A stretch of DNA of 7,007 nucleotides from Thermococci archaeon (lineage in GTDB: Archaea > Methanobacteriota_B > Thermococci > Thermococcales > Thermococcaceae): positions 1 to 7,007 of the forward strand of contig QMUB01000061.1 in the NCBI GenBank assembly GCA_003663695.1. Direction: 5' to 3'. Position 1 is the stretch's first letter. Every line of letters starts with the position of its first letter. Of the stretch, positions 1 to 6,428 are shown in pieces. A program made the translations under genes and the position numbers. The notes under the pieces were generated by a model. The model had not been told where the DNA came from. It did not search any database and was given only the letters and a program-made list of their open reading frames with translations.

Positions 1-1007
1 AGGAGCTGGCTCTTAGCAACTCCAGGATCTCCTACAAGCAAAACGTGACTTTCTCCTCTAAGTTTTGTCCCATCGGGCAACTGCCTGTGCACACCGCCGA
101 AGAGAGCCAAAGCTATGCCAAGCTTTTCTTTCCTCAGACCATAAATTGCTGGCGCTATTGAGTCCACTATTGCATCGATGACGTCCGGCCTCTTTGCGAG
201 CTCCCTTATCCTCTGCTCATCCTCGGGCGAAATGTCAAGCTCTTCAACGTCCTTGCTTATATGGTCGATATGGTTGACCTCAAGTATCTTTTTGAAGATG
301 GGTCTCTTCTCCTTGCTCTCCATTATTATCCGCAATATCCCTGTAATAATTACCCTATCTCCAGGGAGGGCAATGTCCACGAGGTCATCCAAGAGTATCG
401 CATCAACAAAACGGGGCATCTGCCCTCCTTTGAGGCTCTCGGGTCTATCCTGAAGCCTGAATGTTTGGAGGTTTATGAATGAGCTCTTCTCAACATTTAT
501 ATCCAGATTTCTGCTTCCACAGTTCTCACACCTAGGGGGCTTCACCATTGAGGAATAGGGCTTTTGAAGCCTTATCATCTCATTTCCACAATCTTTGCAT
601 ACAAAAACTGCCTTCTGGACGAAGGGTTTTACCTCGCTGATTCTCGTGATAATGCCCTCAACCTGAATAAGCCGGTTTATGTGTTCAGCGCCGAGCTCTT
701 TAACCAGCAGAGTTTGAGGAAGGCTGTAGAACCGCGCATGAAGCGCCATTTCCTCATCAAAATCCTCAAGAAGTATGGTTCTTATGGCATCTTCGGCTGC
801 GAGCAAAACTTCCTCCGGATTCTCTATGAGTTCCTGAGCCAGGGGAGGATTAAAGGCGTTTAAATGAGACCAGTCAATATCCAGAGATTTTTTTGGAGTA
901 ACCGTGAGCAGGTCATTGATTTTAGAAATATAGACCTTATTTCCCTTAGAATCCGCGTAATTTCTCAGGAACTCAATAAAACCTTTAATCATTTCCTCCT
1001 TTTCCAT
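1..1007 (-). CDS. mcm: MCM replicative DNA helicase, N-terminal 335 codons (gene runs off the window)
   Basis: This is the N-terminal half of the hexameric minichromosome maintenance helicase, the 3'-5' DNA-unwinding motor of the archaeal replication fork. The frame is open from the ATG at 1007 to the window edge. Seen directly: an N-terminal helical domain starting MEKEEMIKGFIEF; a Cys4 zinc motif at C137-x2-C140-x19-C160-x2-C163; the N-terminal OB-fold region; and the start of the AAA+ ATPase domain, with Walker A GDPGVAKS at about 326-333. Pyrococcal MCMs can carry inteins in the ATPase core, but the coding sequence is uninterrupted as far as residue 335; what follows cannot be seen. The start is supported by GGTGAGGAG just upstream (1018-1010). 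The ATG overlaps the TGA of a duplicated mini-frame, and gins23 lies 97 bp upstream, so the genes probably share a transcript and are translationally coupled. The identity is secure; total length is unknown. Confidence 0.96.
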   Translation of the reverse strand, partial: MEKEEMIKGFIEFLRNYADSKGNKVYISKINDLLTVTPKKSLDIDWSHLNAFNPPLAQELIENPEEVLLAAEDAIRTILLEDFDEEMALHARFYSLPQTLLVKELGAEHINRLIQVEGIITRISEVKPFVQKAVFVCKDCGNEMIRLQKPYSSMVKPPRCENCGSRNLDINVEKSSFINLQTFRLQDRPESLKGGQMPRFVDAILLDDLVDIALPGDRVIITGILRIIMESKEKRPIFKKILEVNHIDHISKDVEELDISPEDEQRIRELAKRPDVIDAIVDSIAPAIYGLRKEKLGIALALFGGVHRQLPDGTKLRGESHVLLVGDPGVAKSQL

Positions 1008-1132
1008 CACTCCTCACCGGACCATATCTTAGAGTTATACACCTTATTTCCCTTAGAATCCGTATAATTTCTCAGGATCTCAATAAAACCTTCAGTCATC
1101 CCCATCATTCCTCACCAAGCCATGCCATTCTC
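919..1132. repeat. Tandem direct repeat, two 107-bp units
   Basis: Unit 1 covers 919-1025 and unit 2 covers 1026-1132. The octamer atcttaga/attttaga (TCTAARAT on the coding strand) occurs at 919-926, 1026-1033 and 1133-1140, exactly 107 bp apart each time. Within the units, a 22-bp block is identical at 934-955 and 1041-1062, and shorter identical blocks follow at 958-970 and 1065-1077. A 9-bp length difference in the MCM N-terminal codons is balanced by a 9-bp difference (AGAATGGCA) in the Gins23 tail, so the units have equal length. The octamers mark probable recombination end points. Confidence 0.85.
1007..1105 (-). pseudogene. 32-codon duplicated fragment of the mcm 5' end, fused to a Gins23-like tail
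   Basis: This short frame runs from an ATG at 1105 (a second in-frame ATG lies at 1108) to a TGA at 1009-1007. Its peptide begins MGMTEGFIEILRNYTDSKG and ends NSKIWSGEE. The first part aligns with MCM residues 6-30, for example GFIEFLRNYADSKGNKVY, while the ending mirrors the Gins23 C-terminus SKMRMAWLGEE. It is best explained as leftover from a tandem duplication spanning the gins23 end and the mcm start. Its start overlaps the gins23 stop and its stop overlaps the mcm start, so ribosomes could read through all three frames in turn. Coding register and amino-acid character are kept, so it may still be translated. Any function of its own is unproven, and I treat it as a degenerate copy. Confidence 0.75.
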
Positions 1133-1599
1133 ATCTTAGACATCTGGAGATATAGCTCCTTCTCCTTTGGAGTGAGCTTATTTAAAATCTCAAGACTGTT
1201 GGGTCTCAGCATCACGGATTTTAGTATCTTGTTAAATCTGAGCTTTTTCAGCTCTTTGTACTTCTCCTTTAGATTTGCGAGCTTCGTTATGTAGGAGCGC
1301 AGGGTTTCGGGGGGATATCCTCCCGGATTTTCGAGAACTTTGTTAAGAAAATACATGTAGAACTCTGTTCTGTCGTAGAGGGAGCCATCTATGGTTATTA
1401 GAGGTCTGTTTTCCCTCTCCTCTTTTATATATTTATCCAGCTCGATGATTATCTTCTCAACCTCATCAATCACCTCGACTACCCCACTCTCCCAGAGCTC
1501 CTTGGCTTTCCAGTCCTCAATAAGCACCATATCTCCGGGTTTCCAGTCTCCAAAGGTACGCATGACCTTGACGGGAATTAATGCCCTTCCCACAAACAT
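1105..1599 (-). CDS. gins23: GINS replication complex subunit Gins23
   Basis: This is a subunit of the archaeal GINS complex, which joins MCM and the GAN/Cdc45-like nuclease in the CMG replicative helicase. Seen directly: a beta-rich N-terminal module (about residues 3-45, with IPVKVMRTFGDWKPGDMVLI and WKAKELWESGVVEVI), then a mostly helical region (about 50-150). The order of B-domain then A-domain fits the Psf2/Psf3-like Gins23 class rather than Gins51, in which the B-domain is C-terminal. Location beside mcm is also typical of Gins23 in Thermococcales. I chose the ATG at 1599 because GGGTGA lies at a good distance upstream. A GTG at 1608 with GAGGT upstream would add three residues (MRI). 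The TGA stop overlaps the ATG of the 32-codon duplicate frame, and mcm follows on the same strand. The last residues (SKM..WLGEE) take part in the 107-bp duplication. Confidence 0.88.
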   Translation of the reverse strand: MFVGRALIPVKVMRTFGDWKPGDMVLIEDWKAKELWESGVVEVIDEVEKIIIELDKYIKEERENRPLITIDGSLYDRTEFYMYFLNKVLENPGGYPPETLRSYITKLANLKEKYKELKKLRFNKILKSVMLRPNSLEILNKLTPKEKELYLQMSKMRMAWLGEE

Positions 1600-1611
1600 T
1601 ATTCTCACCCT

Positions 1612-1704
1612 TTACCTCGTCAGAGACCCCATGGAATAGTCATCATACTCGGGTCTCAGCTTTTCTTCATCATCATCCGAGTTCTTCAGAAAGATATGTT
1701 GGAC
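1612..1704 (-). pseudogene. Possible 3' remnant of a lost gene upstream of gins23 (acidic C-terminal tail)
   Basis: A 30-codon open stretch lies on the minus strand between an in-frame TAA (1707-1705) and a TAA at 1614-1612. It reads VQHIFLKNSDDDEE followed by KLRPEYDDYSMGSLTR. It has no ATG, GTG or TTG before the methionine six codons from the end, so it cannot be an intact gene. The composition (acidic run, then a basic end) looks like the C-terminus of a real protein. Its stop lies 3 nt before the possible GTG start of gins23, as expected of an operon partner whose 5' part has been deleted. I do not recognise the family. Chance is possible over so few codons. Confidence 0.35.
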
Positions 1705-1721
1705 TTATTCTTAAGCATATC

Positions 1722-1738
1722 GAAAATTAGAAAAACAA
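1722..1738 (-). terminator. Possible T-rich archaeal terminator after the aminopeptidase gene
   Basis: On the minus strand, starting about 10 nt past the TGA of the aminopeptidase gene, the sequence reads TTGTTTTTCTAATTTTC. Archaeal intrinsic termination can use such T-runs without a stem-loop. I see no hairpin. Termination here would isolate gins23-mcm transcription, but I could not find a convincing TATA box for gins23 in 1609-1720; a weak candidate is TTAAGAATA near 1714-1706. Confidence 0.35.
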
Positions 1739-1748
1739 GGGAAATGCT

Positions 1749-2792
1749 TCAAAATCCGGGTGTTAAATCCATAGGAGTTAGATCTTCAAGGAGGTGCTTG
1801 GCCAGCTTTATTGTGTTGTCTACATCCCTCACATCTGCTAGCTCAACCTGGGAGTGCATGTATTTTATGGGTATTGAGAGAACGGCAGTTGCCATTCCTT
1901 CCCTGTTTATCTGCATTATGTTAGCATCGGTTCCCGTTGGTCTCGGGCTTGCCTCGACTTGTAGAGGTATCCCATATTTCTTGGCGACTTCATCGGCAAA
2001 CGCTCTAATCTTTGGATTTATGTTTGGGCCAACATCCATCACAGGACCCTTTCCAAGCTCAGGGACGATTTTACCCTTATCGCCCACCTGCTTCGCGAAG
2101 GTTACGTCCATTGCTATTCCAATCTCGGGGTCTATCCCGTAGGAAGCAACTCTTGCTCCTCTAAGTCCAACCTCCTCTTGGACGCTCCCTACAAAATATA
2201 TGTCCGCTTCGTGCTTTTCAACGGCTTTTGCGGCTTCAATCATTGCATAGAGACATATCCTATCGTCGAGGTAGGGGGTGGCAAAGCGATTCTCGTTGAG
2301 CTTCACAAATGCTGGAGCGAATTCTCCAATTGTGCCCACCTTGAAGCCCATCTCCTCGGCTTCTTCCTTCTTATCGGCACCAACATCCACAACCAAGGTA
2401 TCCCAATTCGCTGCTTTCTTCCTATCTTCAGGCTTTTGGAGATGAGGGGGTATGTGGCCTACGACGCCGTATTTTTCTCCCTTGTCAGTGAAGAAGCGGA
2501 TTCTCTGTGCGACGAGAGTTCTTGGATCAACACCGCCCACGGGAACTATGTGCAGGTAACCGTTGTTGTCGATGTGGTTCACCATGACGCCAATTTTGTC
2601 CATGTGAGCTGCAATCATAATTTTTGGACCATTGCCTTTTTTGTGGGCTATAACGTTGCCGAGCTTGTCGACTTTAATTTCATCAACGTAATCCTTCAAA
2701 GCCTCGATTACAACGTCTCTAATTCCCGTAAACTCATAACCCGAAACACCCGGAGATTCAATAACTTTCTTCATTAAATCCCAGTCCACCAT
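1749..2792 (-). CDS. M42-family TET aminopeptidase (TET1-like, deblocking/glutamyl-type)
   Basis: This is a cytoplasmic metallo-aminopeptidase of family M42. Its members assemble into hollow tetrahedral dodecamers that trim peptides released by the proteasome and other proteases. Numbering from the chosen start, the two-metal site is complete: H63 and D65 (AAHMD), D176 (YLDDR), E206/E207 (QEEVG), D229 (AMDVT) and H313 (YMHSQ). E206 should be the catalytic base. The 347-residue length is normal. From memory of the Pyrococcus paralogues, the motifs [26 protein letters not shown] and the C-terminal PMDLTP most resemble TET1; this subtype call is less secure than the family. The start at 2792 is preceded by GAGGTGGT (2804-2797), whereas an in-frame ATG at 2810 has no ribosome site and lies almost on the predicted transcription start. 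trmG10 is upstream on the same strand, but a separate TATA box is present. Confidence 0.95.
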   Translation of the reverse strand: MVDWDLMKKVIESPGVSGYEFTGIRDVVIEALKDYVDEIKVDKLGNVIAHKKGNGPKIMIAAHMDKIGVMVNHIDNNGYLHIVPVGGVDPRTLVAQRIRFFTDKGEKYGVVGHIPPHLQKPEDRKKAANWDTLVVDVGADKKEEAEEMGFKVGTIGEFAPAFVKLNENRFATPYLDDRICLYAMIEAAKAVEKHEADIYFVGSVQEEVGLRGARVASYGIDPEIGIAMDVTFAKQVGDKGKIVPELGKGPVMDVGPNINPKIRAFADEVAKKYGIPLQVEASPRPTGTDANIMQINREGMATAVLSIPIKYMHSQVELADVRDVDNTIKLAKHLLEDLTPMDLTPGF

Positions 2793-2796
2793 TTCA

Positions 2797-2804
2797 ACCA
2801 CCTC
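2797..2804 (-). promoter_or_regulatory. Shine-Dalgarno site that decides the aminopeptidase start
   Basis: GAGGTGGT lies four bases before the ATG at 2792 and matches the archaeal GAGGTGAT consensus with one mismatch. It lies inside the longer frame that opens at 2810, so it argues for initiation at 2792 and makes the six extra codons unlikely to be translated. Confidence 0.7.
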
Positions 2805-2839
2805 GTCCATTTAGATGTTAATCTTAATGTAAAATTTGC

Positions 2840-2846
2840 TATTTAA
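2840..2846 (-). promoter_or_regulatory. TATA box for the aminopeptidase gene
   Basis: TTAAATA on the minus strand, in the context AAAGCTTAAATAGC, lies in the short gap after the trmG10 stop. Transcription would start about 25 nt downstream, near 2818-2815. That gives a leader of roughly 25 nt containing the ribosome site for the ATG at 2792. The gene can therefore probably be expressed independently of trmG10. Confidence 0.55.
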
Positions 2847-2855
2847 GCTTTATCC

Positions 2856-3854
2856 CTAAACCTTCATCACGTAGAAGAACCTATCCAGAGAGCCGTGAAC
2901 CCTCTGGTAATATCTCTCAAGGACTTCAAAACCAATCTCCCTAGCAGCTTTTTCCGCATCAAACTGTGTCGGGAATGCTATTGCAAGGTGTCCTTCTAGA
3001 ACATCGTAAATACTTTCAAGGGCTTTTTTGTAAAGCTCCTCCCTGTTCCATCCGGCTAGAGTTGCAGAGGTTCCATATGGTGGGTCGCTTGCTATTGCCT
3101 CGAATTTCTTCTCTCCAAAAACTTCCTTGAGGTTAGTTGCATCTCCAACCCTCAAATCGTAATCCCTAACACCATAAAACTCAAGGTTCCCTTTCGCCCC
3201 TCTGACCATATCATCTCTTATGTCCACGCCATAGACCTTAAGTCCCATAAGTCCAGCTTCAATCAAAATTCCACCGAGCCCCATAAAGGGATCCAAAATT
3301 TCTCTCCTCGCTCTGGTAAGGTTGACCATTGCCCTCGAAAGGCGTGGAGGAAGAGATATTGGTTTAAAGAAAGGTCTTTTATCCGCCTTTCGGCTCTGGA
3401 ATGATTTGGGATCGAAGTAGAGGCTCCTAACGCCAACCCAGAGCTTCTCACCGCAGTATACTCTAACGATGCTCTTTGGATGTGTTAAATTCACTTTAAG
3501 TCCTTCTTTTGTGATTATACCCCCAAGTTTCCCCTCAATCGCCTTTACATCGTATCTGCAGTTTATCATTCTCTCCTTTCTAACCGCAAAAGGTTCTTCC
3601 AAAAAGCTCCAATCAATCGTCTGAGCTTTTGAGTACAGTTCTTCGAGACTCTCGGCGGAGAATAAAAGGATTCCCGCTTCATGGCTCATTCCAAGGCGAC
3701 TTAAAAGAGGGAGGGCACTTTCGTCTGCCTCTAAAGCCAGGAACAGGTAATCCTTGTCCAAAACCCCAAATTTAGAACTCGCTAATTCGAGCAGGGCTTT
3801 AACCTCCCCCTCTGCAAGCTCCGGCAGGTTTCCAAGAGTTTCGACATAGAGCAT
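2856..3854 (-). CDS. trmG10: tRNA (guanine(10)-N2)-dimethyltransferase (Trm-G10, archaeal Trm11 family)
   Basis: This enzyme methylates the exocyclic N2 of G10 in tRNA, using S-adenosylmethionine, to give m2G and m2,2G; the modification helps stabilise tRNA in hyperthermophiles. The 332-residue length fits the archaeal family. Seen directly: an N-terminal THUMP-containing RNA-binding region (about residues 1-145); a linker with [20 protein letters not shown] (161-180); then a Rossmann-fold methyltransferase with SAM motif DPFMGLGG (188-195), an acidic loop GVDIRDD (209-215), GDAT (237-240) and the catalytic N2-guanine motif DPPYG (257-261). The start is supported by a TATA box about 25 nt upstream, which makes the mRNA nearly leaderless; no other in-frame ATG is nearby and there is no ribosome site. 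It is transcribed divergently from nreA. The aminopeptidase gene follows after a 63-nt gap. Confidence 0.95.
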   Translation of the reverse strand: MLYVETLGNLPELAEGEVKALLELASSKFGVLDKDYLFLALEADESALPLLSRLGMSHEAGILLFSAESLEELYSKAQTIDWSFLEEPFAVRKERMINCRYDVKAIEGKLGGIITKEGLKVNLTHPKSIVRVYCGEKLWVGVRSLYFDPKSFQSRKADKRPFFKPISLPPRLSRAMVNLTRARREILDPFMGLGGILIEAGLMGLKVYGVDIRDDMVRGAKGNLEFYGVRDYDLRVGDATNLKEVFGEKKFEAIASDPPYGTSATLAGWNREELYKKALESIYDVLEGHLAIAFPTQFDAEKAAREIGFEVLERYYQRVHGSLDRFFYVMKV

Positions 3855-3875
3855 GTTATGGAGTTTGAGCTGGCG

Positions 3876-3883
3876 TATTTAAA
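3876..3883 (-). promoter_or_regulatory. TATA box of trmG10 (leaderless mRNA likely)
   Basis: TTTAAATA on the minus strand, its centre about 25 nt upstream of the ATG at 3854. Transcription should start at or within a few nucleotides of the start codon, consistent with the absence of a Shine-Dalgarno sequence. Confidence 0.65.
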
Positions 3884-3884
3884 G

Positions 3885-3911
3885 TTTAAGGAAGTTAAGG
3901 AATTTAAGGAA
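3885..3911. repeat. Three tandem 9-bp repeats between divergent promoters
   Basis: The plus strand reads tttaaggaa, gttaaggaa, tttaaggaa in immediate succession, period 9. The array fills the space between the trmG10 TATA box (3876-3883) and the nreA TATA box (3912-3921). It overlaps the positions where TFB recognition elements of both promoters would lie. It could be a regulator-binding site, or simply duplicated BRE-like sequence. Confidence 0.6.
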
Positions 3912-3921
3912 ATAATTTAAA
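3912..3921 (+). promoter_or_regulatory. TATA box of nreA (leaderless mRNA likely)
   Basis: ATAATTTAAA is preceded by the purine-rich AAGGAA, which would serve as a BRE. Its centre is about 27 nt before the ATG at 3944, and there is no ribosome site, so transcription probably starts at or next to the start codon. Confidence 0.6.
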
Positions 3922-3943
3922 CTCCAGATACTGATTATCTATC

Positions 3944-5176
3944 ATGCAGCTCTTCAACTCAAAACTGTGTGCCGTATGCAAGGGACGAAAACTCCTATGT
4001 GGCAGACCCACGTGTCCCATTCTCGAACGTTTCAGGGTAGCCAAGAAGCTTGAACCTAAGATTAATAAAAGGGAGATTTTTGGCTCGTCTCCGCCCAGCC
4101 TGTTTGTTGGAGAATTTGGCTACCCGAAGGTTAGAATAGGTCCTTTAGTGCCTCCCCTCGAGGGGAATACATCCAATCTGGACAGCCCTTTAAAATGGGA
4201 GAACAGGAGCATCAGGGATATACTCTATTATCGTTCTCTTCTCGTTATGGGTGAAACAAAAGCTGATGTGAATGTTAGGAAGAGTGGCCGTATTCTCGGG
4301 GAGATTCAGGAGCTTGCAATGTCAATAAAACCTGTGGATAGTGAGATTCTCCTTAAAAGGAAGCCCATCTTGAAAGTTCTGCCAAGTGAGTTTGCACCTC
4401 CGATTGGACCGAAGGCAGAGCTTCTGGACTTTGAATTAACGGAGAATCCGAAAATTCCGAGAAAAACGGATTATGTAGTTAGCGATGAGTTAAAGGCAGA
4501 GCATGCCGTGATGATTCTTTATAACTCCGGTTTTGATGAATATTACATAATAAGGCTTCTATCCGCAGGACTTCTCGGCATTCAAAGGAAGCTGGTCCCC
4601 ACAAGGTGGAGCATTACAGCGGTTCAGGACACCATAGGGAAGCATCTCCGGAAAGAAATCATTCACTATGAACCGATAAACGAATTTGAGCTCTACTTCC
4701 ATGAATTCCTCGGGAACCGTTACACTGTCCTTTTAATGCCCGAAACCTACGCCTTTGAGCTTTTGGAGGTCTGGCTTAAGGGTTCTCTCTTCGGTAGCGA
4801 GGAACCTCAAGTGATTCATGACTATGAGGACTTTAGGGGGAGAAAGGAATATGTTAAGGAGACGGCGGGAGCCTACCATGCGGCTCGTCTGAGCGTTCTT
4901 GAAGCTTTGAGAAAGAGGGGGAGACAAGCAAGGATTTTAGTCTTTAGGGAGGTAACTCCAAAGTACTACGCTCCTGTTGGTGTTTGGCAAATTCGCCTTG
5001 GCGTGAAGAAGGCTATGGAAAATCCTGTCGGGAAGTTTGATACACTCCAGGATACACTTAATGAGGTCAAAAAGCTCTTGGAGTTAAAGCTTGAGCGCTA
5101 TCTTGAGAAAAGCTGGGTCTTAGGATTAAGAAAGCAGAGAACGCTTGATGAATTTCTGAACCTCAAAACTTTTTAA
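3944..5176 (+). CDS. nreA: DNA repair protein NreA
   Basis: This belongs to the archaeal Nre family, which is implicated in DNA-damage repair and binds the sliding clamp PCNA; its biochemical activity is not well defined. Seen directly in 410 residues: an N-terminal Cys4 zinc-finger-like motif C9-x2-C12-x6-C19-x4-C24; the conserved block SLFVGEFGYPKVRIGPL (52-68); a second block RKLVPTRWSITAVQD (215-229); a helix-rich block AGAYHAARLSVLEAL (308-322); and a terminal PIP box QRTLDEFL (398-405) that fits Q-x2-L-x2-F-[LF]. The first ATG after the promoter is used and is needed to keep the Cys motif near the N-terminus. The gene is divergent from trmG10 and is followed 22 nt later by a phosphodiesterase gene that may be co-transcribed. 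The family call is strong. Confidence 0.93.
   Translation: MQLFNSKLCAVCKGRKLLCGRPTCPILERFRVAKKLEPKINKREIFGSSPPSLFVGEFGYPKVRIGPLVPPLEGNTSNLDSPLKWENRSIRDILYYRSLLVMGETKADVNVRKSGRILGEIQELAMSIKPVDSEILLKRKPILKVLPSEFAPPIGPKAELLDFELTENPKIPRKTDYVVSDELKAEHAVMILYNSGFDEYYIIRLLSAGLLGIQRKLVPTRWSITAVQDTIGKHLRKEIIHYEPINEFELYFHEFLGNRYTVLLMPETYAFELLEVWLKGSLFGSEEPQVIHDYEDFRGRKEYVKETAGAYHAARLSVLEALRKRGRQARILVFREVTPKYYAPVGVWQIRLGVKKAMENPVGKFDTLQDTLNEVKKLLELKLERYLEKSWVLGLRKQRTLDEFLNLKTF
5168..5176 (+). promoter_or_regulatory. Weak TATA-like / T-rich element at the nreA end
   Basis: ACTTTTTAA overlaps the last codons and stop of nreA, about 25 nt before the phosphodiesterase ATG at 5199, which has no ribosome site. 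It could be a TATA box giving a leaderless mRNA, or a T-rich terminator for nreA. The sequence does not decide between these. Confidence 0.3.
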
Positions 5177-5198
5177 CTCTTCCTTCCAACTTAATTCC

Positions 5199-6338
5199 AT
5201 GAAAAAGAAGCTTGCACTCATAAGCCTCGATGGAAACGGCATTTATAACCTCAAACACATGCCTTTCCTCCAGAGCTTGGCGGAGGAGGGTTATTTTGAG
5301 GTCGTTAATTCCATATTTCCAACCCTTACAGATCTCGTGCACACGAGCGTAATGACGGGAGTTCCTCCGAGAGTGCATGGAGTAGTTGAAAATGGATACT
5401 ATGACCGTCTAACGGACACAAAGATTAATTTCTATGACTATGAGGTAGCTTTCAATCCCCATAAGGTTATAAAAGCCAGAACAATCCTCGATATTCTACG
5501 GGAAAAAGGCATTAGAAGTGCATCCGTCAGCGGATACATGATGCCACCCTTCAGCGGTGCAAATGTGAGGATATTTCCTCCATTCTTCTCCGATGATAAG
5601 CTCTATAGAGAGCACGGGAGGGACTGGCGCAAGGATAAATGGGTTGCCAGCTCGGCACTCTACCTCTATGAGGAGTGCAAGCCCGATTTACTCCTCGTTC
5701 ATTTTGCATCAATAGACGGTATGGGGCACGAGTACGGTCCCCTAAGCGAAGGTGCTTTGAAAGCTGTGGAAACCGTTGATACTTCTCTAAACCTCCTCTG
5801 GGAGCGCCTCAAGGAAGAGTATGCATTCATAATATTTGCAGATCACGGTCAGGAAGCTGTCGAGAGGTGGGTTAATATAAAGATGTATCTGAGGAAGCAT
5901 GGTATAGAGACCCTTAGAGTCTCGGCGGGAGGGGGAGCCCATATATATCTACGGGATCCGAACAAAGCAGAGGATGCGTACTCAATTTTAAAACGTGCTC
6001 CGGGTGTTAAGCATGTCTTTTTCAGGGAGGATTTGCCCCATCTCGATACTCCAAACAGTGGAGAGCTTCTAATCTCAGCAAAGGAAGGGTATTGGTTCTG
6101 CTCCCATAGGATGTGCAAGGGCATAAAAGGAGTGAGCCACTGGGTCAAAGGAATGCACGGTTCCATGAATGAGCCCGTTATGAAAGTCCCTCTAATTTTG
6201 TGGGGTTTTGATATTGATATAAGTCCGGAAGGAGCAAGCCTCTATGACATCGCCCCCACTGTGCTGGACTTTTTTAGGCTTGAGAAGCCCAGGGAGATGG
6301 TAGGGAAGAGTCTGATTAGGAAGGCAAATAAAGGATAA
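5199..6338 (+). CDS. Alkaline-phosphatase-superfamily phosphodiesterase (type I phosphodiesterase/nucleotide pyrophosphatase-like)
   Basis: This is a metal-dependent phosphoryl-transfer hydrolase of the alkaline phosphatase superfamily, related to nucleotide pyrophosphatase/phosphodiesterases. The full two-metal site can be read: D11 (SLDGNG), nucleophile T44 in FPTLTD, D173 and H177 (DGMGHEYG), D215 and H216 (ADHGQ), and H320 (GMHGS). A threonine nucleophile points to phosphodiester or pyrophosphate substrates. The 379-residue length is typical of compact archaeal members. There is no signal peptide or membrane segment, so it should be cytoplasmic. The ATG at 5199 is the only start that retains the D11 motif; it lacks a Shine-Dalgarno site. 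It lies 22 nt after nreA on the same strand and may share its transcript. That could hint at nucleotide or nucleic-acid metabolism, but the substrate is unknown. Other superfamily activities, such as phosphoglycerate mutase, fit less well. Confidence 0.85.
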   Translation: MKKKLALISLDGNGIYNLKHMPFLQSLAEEGYFEVVNSIFPTLTDLVHTSVMTGVPPRVHGVVENGYYDRLTDTKINFYDYEVAFNPHKVIKARTILDILREKGIRSASVSGYMMPPFSGANVRIFPPFFSDDKLYREHGRDWRKDKWVASSALYLYEECKPDLLLVHFASIDGMGHEYGPLSEGALKAVETVDTSLNLLWERLKEEYAFIIFADHGQEAVERWVNIKMYLRKHGIETLRVSAGGGAHIYLRDPNKAEDAYSILKRAPGVKHVFFREDLPHLDTPNSGELLISAKEGYWFCSHRMCKGIKGVSHWVKGMHGSMNEPVMKVPLILWGFDIDISPEGASLYDIAPTVLDFFRLEKPREMVGKSLIRKANKG

Positions 6339-6363
6339 TGCCTAAACTCTTCCCGGTGATTTG

Positions 6364-6426
6364 ATGAAAGTGGGACTAAAAGTTGCCCATGAGGTTTTTG
6401 CTGATAGAGCTTCGAGGCGTGTTTAA
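6364..6426 (+). pseudogene. 20-codon gene stub cut at the edge of an inverted-repeat element
   Basis: The ATG at 6364 is preceded by GGTGAT (6355-6360), a good Shine-Dalgarno site. It encodes MKVGLKVAHEVFADRASRRV and then meets a TAA. The inverted-repeat element begins at 6416, so the last codons and the stop are supplied by the element. The peptide looks like the N-terminus of a larger protein whose remainder was lost; no continuation is visible after the element's right end at 6717. I do not recognise the family. It could also be a chance short frame, but the ribosome site and the coincidence with the element boundary argue for a truncated gene. Confidence 0.4.
6416..6425 (+). repeat. Left terminal inverted repeat of the 302-bp element
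   Basis: ggcgtgttta is the exact reverse complement of 6708-6717. Its last bases supply the TAA stop (6424-6426) of the truncated frame that starts at 6364. Confidence 0.5.
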
Positions 6427-6428
6427 TT

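Noticed and set aside
1..60. Intein in the MCM ATPase core
   Set aside because: Walker A reads GDPGVAKSQL without interruption up to the window edge; an intein further on cannot be judged.
178..1067. Plus-strand reading frames of 67-99 codons (178-453, 261-482, 564-863, 864-1067)
   Set aside because: They are antisense to the continuous mcm frame or to the duplicated junction and show no domain or conserved motif.
1391..2777. Plus-strand frames at 1391-1639, 1696-2142 and 2178-2777
   Set aside because: They overlap gins23 and the aminopeptidase gene on the opposite strand, whose catalytic motifs are unambiguous; the antisense peptides have none.
3263..3451. 62-codon minus-strand frame inside trmG10
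   Set aside because: It is an alternative frame of trmG10 with no ribosome site or family features.
4733..6166. Minus-strand frames at 4733-4927, 5163-5378 and 5849-6166
   Set aside because: They are antisense to nreA and the phosphodiesterase, both of which have complete family motifs.
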